Positions 15,669 to 21,966 of a stretch of 23,476 nucleotides of DNA are shown here, one piece after another; the stretch's first letter is position 1, and each line of letters begins with the position of its first letter. This stretch comes from Gammaproteobacteria bacterium. GTDB lineage: Bacteria; Pseudomonadota; Gammaproteobacteria; Pseudomonadales; Azotimanducaceae_A. Both the position numbers and the translations under genes were made by a program. The stretch covers positions 9,369 through 32,844 of the forward strand of contig PBWF01000038.1 in assembly GCA_002728935.1 (NCBI GenBank). Direction: 5' to 3'. Below the pieces are notes generated by a model, which did not search any database, was not told where the DNA came from, and worked only from the letters and a program-made list of their open reading frames with translations.

Positions 15669-16421
15669 ATGAAGATCCTTGTCATTAGCGATATTCACGG
15701 CAATGCCAGCGCCCTCGGGGCGGTCCTTGAGGTAGAACAGGATGCCGACCACATCATTTTCCTTGGCGATGCGTTGCTGTCGGGGCCTCAGGCCAATGAA
15801 ACCATGACGCTGCTGGACGGCCTGACACTCGATATCGCCATCATGGGCAATCACGACGAAGAGGTGCTTGATCCGGCTATTTTTCAGGAGTGGCCTGCAG
15901 AATGGGTCGCGTTGAATAACTGGATTATTGATCAACTCGAACCCGGTACTGCAGACAAGCTCAAACAGTTTTCGGGCAATGGCCAGTATGAACTTGACGG
16001 CCTGAGGATGTATCTGCATCACGGTGAACTGGAACGAGGAAAACCCGCCGCGCTCCCCAATGCTGCTGACAACACTTTTGCAGAACTTGACCCGGGCAAT
16101 GACACTGATCTTGTTTTGTTCGGGCACACCCACGTCCAGTTTCAGAGACAGGTTGCAGGCCGGACCTACATCAATCCAGGCAGTATTGGCCAGCCGCGCT
16201 GCGGCAGGCTGCATGCCTGTTACGGTGTTTTCCTTGATGGCGTATATGAGCCCCGCCAGATCACCTACGACCCCGCACCCTGGCTGGACGCACTCGATAA
16301 CATCACACCGCTGAAGGACTTGCCAGATTTTCACAAATGGTTGCGTGAAGGGCTGCTGAACGGCTATGGCATAGGTGAACGGGAACCCTGGACCCAATTC
16401 GCCGCAGAAGGTTACTGCTGA
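15669..16421 (+). CDS. Metallophosphoesterase (calcineurin-like, YfcE/phosphodiesterase type)
   Basis: 250-residue dinuclear-metal phosphatase or phosphodiesterase. The five sequence blocks are present: DIHGN at 8-12, FLGDALLSG, MGNHDEE, YLHHGELE and FGHTHVQ. INPGSIGQPR is the signature of the small bacterial YfcE-like branch. Its place 4 bp behind the GH32 gene suggests translational coupling and a shared pathway, for example removing a phosphate added by the phosphotransferase-like protein. That role is inference. The gene converges on the dehydratase gene with only 9 bp between stops. Confidence 0.9.
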   Translation: MKILVISDIHGNASALGAVLEVEQDADHIIFLGDALLSGPQANETMTLLDGLTLDIAIMGNHDEEVLDPAIFQEWPAEWVALNNWIIDQLEPGTADKLKQFSGNGQYELDGLRMYLHHGELERGKPAALPNAADNTFAELDPGNDTDLVLFGHTHVQFQRQVAGRTYINPGSIGQPRCGRLHACYGVFLDGVYEPRQITYDPAPWLDALDNITPLKDLPDFHKWLREGLLNGYGIGEREPWTQFAAEGYC

Positions 16422-16442
16422 ACCAATCTCCTAGAGTTCAGC
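16417..16442. terminator. Possible bidirectional terminator hairpin spanning two convergent stops
   Basis: GCTGAAC (16417-16423) can pair with GTTCAGC (16436-16442) around a 12-base loop. Both convergent stop codons lie in or beside the hairpin. There is no strong T-tract on either strand, so termination activity is doubtful. Confidence 0.3.
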
Positions 16443-17540
16443 CACCTTGTTGCGCTCGATAAGATCAAAATCGATCTGGGCACCCAGCCCGGGGGCCTGA
16501 TGGGCATGGACCATGCCATTCTCGTCAACCTCAATATCTTGCACCAGACCATGCTTTTGAACCTCATCCGGCAACAGAACCTCAAAGTATTCACAGTTTT
16601 TAATCGCCATGATCAGATGCAGGTTGGCAACATTGTTGAGCGAGTTGCCACCGTGGTGTACCTCGTAGTTCATCTGAAAGCTTTCTGCGGTGTGCGCTGT
16701 CTTCAGACACGACGTCAAACCACCTTTGATAGCAACATCACCACGAAGGTAATCGGTTGCCTTCTCCATTAACCAGGGTTTGTAAGAAACCGGTCCGAGA
16801 CTTGGCATCTCTGTGGCCATGATCGGCACCTGCAGTACCTGCTTCAGCTTGACGTAGCCGTAAATATCATCATAGTGAAGCGGATCCTCGTACCAGTAAA
16901 AATCAAGGGCTTCCACAGCTCGACCGACCCGCAACGCATCGGGATAATCATAGGACCAGGTTGAATCCAGCATGATGCGATAGTCATCACCGACCGCAGC
17001 TCGAACCGCCTCGCAAATTTTGATGTCCCAAGCAGCAACCGCGGGTGGATGGATTTTGTAAGCCTGCCACCCCGCCTCCTTGTACCTCACCGCCTCTTCT
17101 GCATACTCTTCAGTGTGCTCGAAAACAGCGGAACTGGCATAGGCCGGTACTGAATCCCTGTAAGAGCCCATCAGGCGATGTATCGGCACACCAGCCGCCT
17201 TGCCCGCGAGGTCCCACAGGGCAACGTCGATAGCGCCAATGACCCGCATGACACCACCCATGGCCCAGCCGGTCATGGCCTGCCAGATCTGTTCACGCGC
17301 CAGCGGGTCCCTGCCTACCAGCATCGGCTTAAATCGATCAACGACCATCCTGCCGTCGTTACCGAGTGTCGCCAGGGCATTGCCAAGAAAAGCATGCCCC
17401 TCAATACCTTCGTCGGTGATGATCCGCACCAATCCCATTTCAACAGATTTTGTTCCCGAGCTTTTGACTCGAAGTGTGTATCGGGTCGGTGGAATATCTT
17501 TCCATTTCCAGACAGTGACTTTGACATCAGTAATACGCAT
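16431..17540 (-). CDS. Enolase-superfamily protein, mandelate racemase/muconate lactonizing enzyme type
   Basis: 369 residues. It should abstract a proton alpha to a carboxylate in a barrel active site holding one magnesium ion. Metal ligands are Asp192 (LDSTW), Glu218 (YWYEDP) and Glu244 (ATEMP). The acid/base lysine motif is YKIHPP, a K162-x-H164 form, and a His295/His296 with Asp268 would form the opposite catalytic dyad, as in the mandelate racemase subgroup. Most sugar-acid dehydratases of this subgroup act on aldonic or aldaric acids, but the substrate cannot be predicted. The start is ATG 17540 because AAGGAG lies 8 bp upstream; a GTG at 17549 would overlap that site. It follows the second ADPRG gene by 23 bp, in one operon. 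Confidence 0.9.
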   Translation of the reverse strand: MRITDVKVTVWKWKDIPPTRYTLRVKSSGTKSVEMGLVRIITDEGIEGHAFLGNALATLGNDGRMVVDRFKPMLVGRDPLAREQIWQAMTGWAMGGVMRVIGAIDVALWDLAGKAAGVPIHRLMGSYRDSVPAYASSAVFEHTEEYAEEAVRYKEAGWQAYKIHPPAVAAWDIKICEAVRAAVGDDYRIMLDSTWSYDYPDALRVGRAVEALDFYWYEDPLHYDDIYGYVKLKQVLQVPIMATEMPSLGPVSYKPWLMEKATDYLRGDVAIKGGLTSCLKTAHTAESFQMNYEVHHGGNSLNNVANLHLIMAIKNCEYFEVLLPDEVQKHGLVQDIEVDENGMVHAHQAPGLGAQIDFDLIERNKVAEL

Positions 17541-17548
17541 TGGATCCA

Positions 17549-17554
17549 CTCCTT
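17549..17554 (-). promoter_or_regulatory. Shine-Dalgarno site fixing the start of the enolase-superfamily gene
   Basis: AAGGAG on the minus strand, eight bases before ATG 17540. It excludes the GTG at 17549 that would give a three-residue longer protein. Confidence 0.65.
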
Positions 17555-17563
17555 TTCAGCACC

Positions 17564-19177
17564 CTAAGCAACTCGTCTGCCCTTAACGGTGCCATTAAAA
17601 ATTGTGTCCGGGTAATAAACACCTTCTATTTCATCGCCATCAATGGTGCCGACAAAATCAACTTCGAAATCCCAGCTACCCTTCGGAATCCCATAGCCAA
17701 ACTTCAGTTCCGGATTCTGAAAACTGCAGCTGGTTAACTTCATGTCATCGACCTCTTCCATCGCCCAACTGATCCAGCCCTCAGTCAGGTTTAATACCTG
17801 CGCCCCCCAGGGTGAATCCAGCTCCCAAACACCGGAGGCCTCGCCAGTCAGTGTTGCGGGCTCTTTCCTGTCCAGTTGCTTCTCGAGCTCCCTGGCGACG
17901 ACAAGCGTACGTTTCGCGAGATCCGATATCCTGTTTTCGTTTTCAGTTCGAACCGCAGAAACCAGCCGATCGTTAAACACTTCGATCCATTTTTCCGGCA
18001 ACCCATCCGCACCACGCATGACACCAAGAATTGAGCCTACCGTCGCGGCTGTACAATCCGTGTCCCAACCGGCTCGAACCGTTGTCGTAATACCTTTTTC
18101 ATAATCCTGTGCCCCAAGCATGAGCCCCATTACCACCAGGGCGGCATTGTTGACGGTATGAACACCGTGGTAGTGACCATACTTGTCATGGATCTTCTGC
18201 CAGATGTGTTCCCAATCTGTTTCCTGTTGACACCATGCCAGTGTGTCCTTGACTGCTTCGGTGAGACGAGAGTTCTGCGGAATTTCGGAAAGGCCAATTG
18301 CGATAATCTCCTCAATGTCGTCAACCACAAAGGCAGCAGCGAGCATGGCAGCGACAAACATCTCGCCATAGATGCCATTTTTTTCATGAGATATCGAGGC
18401 ATCGAAAAATGCTAGATGCGCAGCTTTTTCAGGATTACCCGGCGCAACATAACCGAAGATATCTGCACGAATCTGGGCGCCGATCCACTCTCTGAACGGG
18501 TTACGAAAGCTCGCCGACTCCGGTGGCCACAGGGACATGACAAAGTTTCGGTAAGCAACGTTCTCGGCAGTGTACAGAGTGCTGAATGGCATATATTCAA
18601 GCCAGATATGCGCCATGGTTCGCGCACTGAAATCGTGACCCTTTCGCTCGAGGGCCAGCAACCCCAGGATAGGGAAGTCCATATCATCATCCCTGTCCAT
18701 GTAAGCGATGTTACCCCTGGTCGACGTCTTCAGAATGGAGGGTATTTTCTTCTCATGAAACGGGATGTAATCATCCAGTTGTTCAATACCCATTTCCGCC
18801 AGGTAGCCATCAATGCGCGCTTTCGGCCATCCCTCAACTGGCTTGCCGAGCGCACAACCGGCTGCCCGGCCTAACCAGGCACCGTAGATTCGGTTATAGA
18901 GTTGATCATCGTCCAGGTTGCAGTCGAACCTGCGCGGTCCATGCGGCCTCTGAGCATGAATCTGCTCCAGCGTCGAAGGCTCAATGTAGGCTGAAGACTC
19001 CGGTATCGGCAATGCCATCAACTCCTCGTAGAGAGCATGGAATTCTTCGTCACTGGCCTTTCGCTCCAGAGCGTCGCTGATCCTGGGCTCGATATCTTCA
19101 AGCTGACAGCCTTCTTCGCGGCGTTGAATGAGCTCTGCCTTAATCAATTTCTGCTCAAGAGAAACCATAGAAAACAT
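17564..19177 (-). CDS. Second ADP-ribosylglycohydrolase-family enzyme
   Basis: 537 residues. An N-terminal helical extension of about 85 residues precedes the ADPRG fold: IYGAWLGRAAGCALGKPVEGW at 98-117, the acidic metal site DRDDDMD at 161-167 and GWDTDCTAATVG at 370-381. The two aspartate clusters predict a dinuclear magnesium site like that of ARH/DraG hydrolases. The last 90 or so residues (from about 445) are beta-rich and end in a DGDEIEGVYYPDTIFNGTVKG repeat-like strand pair (residues 511-531). The protein is a distant paralogue of the enzyme at 7002-9077; both share the GWDTDC form. The start is ATG 19177 or ATG 19168; a GGATG sequence 6 bp upstream slightly favours 19168. It heads a two-gene operon with the enolase-superfamily enzyme. 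Confidence 0.87.
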   Translation of the reverse strand: MFSMVSLEQKLIKAELIQRREEGCQLEDIEPRISDALERKASDEEFHALYEELMALPIPESSAYIEPSTLEQIHAQRPHGPRRFDCNLDDDQLYNRIYGAWLGRAAGCALGKPVEGWPKARIDGYLAEMGIEQLDDYIPFHEKKIPSILKTSTRGNIAYMDRDDDMDFPILGLLALERKGHDFSARTMAHIWLEYMPFSTLYTAENVAYRNFVMSLWPPESASFRNPFREWIGAQIRADIFGYVAPGNPEKAAHLAFFDASISHEKNGIYGEMFVAAMLAAAFVVDDIEEIIAIGLSEIPQNSRLTEAVKDTLAWCQQETDWEHIWQKIHDKYGHYHGVHTVNNAALVVMGLMLGAQDYEKGITTTVRAGWDTDCTAATVGSILGVMRGADGLPEKWIEVFNDRLVSAVRTENENRISDLAKRTLVVARELEKQLDRKEPATLTGEASGVWELDSPWGAQVLNLTEGWISWAMEEVDDMKLTSCSFQNPELKFGYGIPKGSWDFEVDFVGTIDGDEIEGVYYPDTIFNGTVKGRRVA

Positions 19178-19353
19178 CCAAAAACAAAAAATCTAGAGTA
19201 AAAACGCCTCAACTTGGGGTCAACAAACCCTGCCCCGCTATTCACCCAAAATGACAATCCGGATTTTTATGGGTGAATGGTTTAATCCTTAAGTTGAACT
19301 CGATACCTGCTGCTGCAACAGTAATCTTCACCTACAGATTTACGCAAACGAGA
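19178..19353. promoter_or_regulatory. Divergent promoter region between the second ADPRG operon and the esterase pair
   Basis: About 175 bp. It contains the long inverted repeat at 19240-19278 and a candidate leftward promoter: TTGACC (forward 19218-19223), a 17-bp spacer, then TACTCT (forward 19195-19200; a poor -10). The repeat lies just upstream of that -35, similar to the arrangement at 9102-9154. Confidence 0.45.
19240..19278. promoter_or_regulatory. Inverted repeat ATTCACCCA ... TGGGTGAAT, putative operator pair
   Basis: A 9-bp perfect inverted repeat whose arms (19240-19248 and 19270-19278) are separated by 21 bp. Arm centres are 30 bp apart, about three helical turns. The arms carry the same TGGGTGA half-site as 9139-9154. 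Between them lies a 10-bp palindrome, AATCCGGATT (19256-19265), centred almost at the same point. Confidence 0.6.
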
Positions 19354-20220
19354 ATGTCGATGGCCAGTCAGCAGATGCAAGCATTCCTGGACGCCAAGCG
19401 CGATGCACCGCCTAAAAAACAGGTGGTCCCAACCGAGGAGACCCGAAGGGAGCTCGACGACTACATGTCTGATCAACCTGCGGCTGACGGGTTTAACTTT
19501 GAAAATGTCATCATCGGAGATTGTCCAGCCCGTCGTTTTAGTCCTGAAACCGGTACTGCCGATTCTGCCATTCTGTATCTGCATGGCGGCGGCTACTACA
19601 CCGGATCATCAAAATCACACCATGCGCTGATGTCGCACCTTTGTGTCGCATCAGGTGCCCCGGTTATCGGGCTGGACTATCGCCTGGCACCTGAACACCC
19701 CTACCCCGCTGCACTCAATGATGCCGTAGCCGCTTATTGGGCACTGACCGAAGACATTTCCGCCTCGAGGATCATGATCGCAGGCGACTCGGCCGGTGGC
19801 GGCCTGACCATGGCCTGTCTGCACCATCTGCGCGATACCTCGAAGTCACTGCCCGGATGCGCAGCACTGCTGTCGGCAAATGTAGATCTTTCAGCGACGG
19901 GCGCCTTTGGGGGTTGGAACCTGGAATCCCAAAACTACTATGCTGGTAGCTATCCACGGGACCATCCCGGCATCTCACCAGTGTTTGGCAATATGCAGGG
20001 CTTACCACCTGTACTGGTTCAGTTCGCGAGTGATGAGGCCTTTGTCGACGAAGTCGAGCGCCTGGTCGAAAAACTCAAGGCAGCGAACGTTGACGTCACT
20101 GTGCAATCCTTTCAAGACGCATTTCATGCGTTCCAGATGTTCACGATGATACCCGAATCGATGGACGCCATTCAGCAAATCGCAGATTTCTTCCAAAGCC
20201 GTGTGAGGGAGACATCCTGA
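19354..20220 (+). CDS. HSL-family alpha/beta hydrolase (esterase/lipase)
   Basis: 288 residues from the ATG at 19354. It has the hormone-sensitive-lipase oxyanion motif HGGGY (77-81) and the nucleophile elbow GDSAG (144-148, Ser146). DYRLAPEHPYPAAL (108-121) is the strongest HSL signature. The acid is probably the Asp in FASDEAFVDE and the base the His in FQDAFHAF. It hydrolyses short-chain or bulky esters in the cytoplasm. The frame is open back to a GTG at 19273, but that start would overlap the operator-like repeat and add residues without family similarity; ATG 19354 or 19360 is preferred, though neither has a strong ribosome-binding site. The next esterase begins 1 bp after its stop, so translational coupling is likely. 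Confidence 0.9.
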   Translation: MSMASQQMQAFLDAKRDAPPKKQVVPTEETRRELDDYMSDQPAADGFNFENVIIGDCPARRFSPETGTADSAILYLHGGGYYTGSSKSHHALMSHLCVASGAPVIGLDYRLAPEHPYPAALNDAVAAYWALTEDISASRIMIAGDSAGGGLTMACLHHLRDTSKSLPGCAALLSANVDLSATGAFGGWNLESQNYYAGSYPRDHPGISPVFGNMQGLPPVLVQFASDEAFVDEVERLVEKLKAANVDVTVQSFQDAFHAFQMFTMIPESMDAIQQIADFFQSRVRETS

Positions 20221-20221
20221 T

Positions 20222-21103
20222 ATGAAGAAATTTCTAATCGCCATTGTCAGCCTGATCGCAGCATCTGCCATTAGCTGGCAATTGTTGGGACTCTACTGGA
20301 AATATGAATACGGCCAAAAGGCACCAAAAGTCAGTCTGACAGTCAGTGAAGTGAGTCGTCATTACTACCTGTTCGTCCCTGATAACCTTACAGAACCTGC
20401 CCCCCTCGTACTGGCGTTTCACGGTGGTGGCGGTGGCGGATGGCGCTTTCCTCAACAGTTTCTGTTTGAAGAACTGGCGGCAGCTGAAGGGTTTATCATA
20501 GCTTTTCCAGAGGCTGAACATGTTGAGCCCAACGAAGGCGGCTGGCAGTTGAACAGCCGCGCTGACTGGATGCAGGACATCAACTACGTAAGCGCGGTCA
20601 TCGATGATATCGGCAGCGGGTATTCCATTGATAAGCTCCGAGTCTATGGCATCGGTTATTCACTGGGTTCGATGTTCATCTACGAGCTGGCCTGCCACAT
20701 GACAGACCGCTTTGCGGCACTAGCATCCTACGCAGGTACCATGCCCGTGAACCCGAATTACTGTGAACAGGTACGTCCTATTCCCCTACTTCATGTGCAT
20801 GGCAAGAACGATGGCATCGTCGCTTACGGCAGCGAATGGGACTGGAAAGCCTGGGACTCGGTCGGCACCATGCGCGACATACCTGGATTGATTAGCTCCT
20901 GGGCGAGTAAATACAACTGCGCCGAAGTGACCGATACCATGACGGAGAATGTCCAACACGTTGCACATAGCGGTTGCGCGAGGGACAGCCGGGTGGAACT
21001 CTATGGTCTGGGTGGCCAGGACCACGACTGGCCCCAGGCCATCAATGGAATTCCAATGCACCAGGTGCTGTGGAACTTCCTCAGGGAATTTCAGCTCGAC
21101 TAA
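20222..21103 (+). CDS. PHB-depolymerase/LpqC-like esterase with N-terminal membrane anchor
   Basis: 293 residues. Residues 4-25 form a hydrophobic segment after two lysines, a signal anchor or uncleaved signal peptide, so the enzyme is probably periplasmic. The domain resembles the poly(3-hydroxybutyrate) depolymerase/LpqC family (COG3509-like): HGGGGGGW at 67-74 for the oxyanion hole, GYSLG at 145-149 with nucleophile Ser147, HGKNDGIV with Asp197, and GGQDHDWP with His268. Such enzymes range from polymer depolymerases to feruloyl and acetyl-xylan esterases, so removal of an ester group from the incoming substrate is plausible but unproven. It is coupled to the HSL esterase gene, and its TAA overlaps the stop of the convergent crotonase by 4 bp. 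Confidence 0.83.
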   Translation: MKKFLIAIVSLIAASAISWQLLGLYWKYEYGQKAPKVSLTVSEVSRHYYLFVPDNLTEPAPLVLAFHGGGGGGWRFPQQFLFEELAAAEGFIIAFPEAEHVEPNEGGWQLNSRADWMQDINYVSAVIDDIGSGYSIDKLRVYGIGYSLGSMFIYELACHMTDRFAALASYAGTMPVNPNYCEQVRPIPLLHVHGKNDGIVAYGSEWDWKAWDSVGTMRDIPGLISSWASKYNCAEVTDTMTENVQHVAHSGCARDSRVELYGLGGQDHDWPQAINGIPMHQVLWNFLREFQLD

Positions 21104-21945
21104 TCGAAAACCTCAATCCTCTGAAAGTTTGGAGGCCTCTTTTCGACAAACGATGCCACACCTTCCTTGAAGTCGCTGCGCTTGAGGCTTTCATCCATCC
21201 AGACCGTCGATTCATCCATCGATTCGCCCAATTCACGATTCAGGTGCTTGTAGACCTGGCGCTTCATCATCATGATTGACATGGGCGCAGAAGTGCCTGC
21301 AATTTCCTTCAGGAAGTCCTGCGCATCGCTGGCGCTTTCCCCATCCTCACAAAGGCGGTTGGCATAACCCATGCGATAGGCTTCCTCACCATCGACGCGC
21401 CGGGAACTCCAGTAAATATCAAGCGCGTTGGACGGACCGACAATTCTCGGCAACATCCAGCTAGTGCCGTGCTCTGCAATCAGCCCCCTTGGACCAAAGG
21501 ATGTAACGATCTTGGCTTTTCGTTCCATAAAACGCATATCGCAGAAGGTTGCGTAGCTGAATCCGAGACCTGCCGCCGCACCATTGATGGCAGCAACCAG
21601 GGGCTTTCTCAAACCCAGGAAGTATGTCGGCGAAGATTTGTAATTGGGATCGTTGTCGGGGTTGCCGGGATCAACCTTCAGCTCATCATTACTGGACCCG
21701 GTCCGCTCGCCCGCATCGCTCATATCGCTGAGATCATTCATATCGACGCCCGCACAAAATCCCCGACCGGCACCTGTCAGCACGGTGCCAATCACTTCAG
21801 GGTTACGCTCGGACTGGTCCAGCGCATGGCGGATCTCCGCCTGCATCAAACCGGTTAACGCGTTGAGTTGATCCGGACGGTTCATCGTGATGGTCGCCAC
21901 CGGACCTTCCGTCTCATACAAAATATGCTGGTACGCCACAGTCAT
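21100..21945 (-). CDS. Enoyl-CoA hydratase/isomerase family protein
   Basis: 281-residue crotonase-fold enzyme. Key segments are TITMNRPDQLNALTG, the first oxyanion loop FCAGVDMNDL, the second oxyanion strand GAAAGLGFSYA, and GLIAEHGTSWMLPRIVG with the catalytic-type glutamate. An insertion of about 25 polar residues (DAGERTGSSNDELKVDPGNP and after) follows the first loop and makes it longer than the 260-residue norm. Many proteobacterial fatty-acid or aromatic degradation crotonases have such a loop. GGAGGA five bases before ATG 21945 is a strong ribosome-binding site. It lies 21 bp after the ThDP enzyme gene, and the two form one leftward operon whose promoter is outside the window. Reaction direction and substrate are unknown. 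Confidence 0.9.
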   Translation of the reverse strand: MTVAYQHILYETEGPVATITMNRPDQLNALTGLMQAEIRHALDQSERNPEVIGTVLTGAGRGFCAGVDMNDLSDMSDAGERTGSSNDELKVDPGNPDNDPNYKSSPTYFLGLRKPLVAAINGAAAGLGFSYATFCDMRFMERKAKIVTSFGPRGLIAEHGTSWMLPRIVGPSNALDIYWSSRRVDGEEAYRMGYANRLCEDGESASDAQDFLKEIAGTSAPMSIMMMKRQVYKHLNRELGESMDESTVWMDESLKRSDFKEGVASFVEKRPPNFQRIEVFD

Positions 21946-21966
21946 GATTCCTCCGTTCGTGTTTTT

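Noticed and set aside
15618..16397. 259-residue open frame on the minus strand
   Set aside because: It is antisense to the metallophosphoesterase, whose motifs are complete; the translation has no recognisable domain and is low in plausibility.
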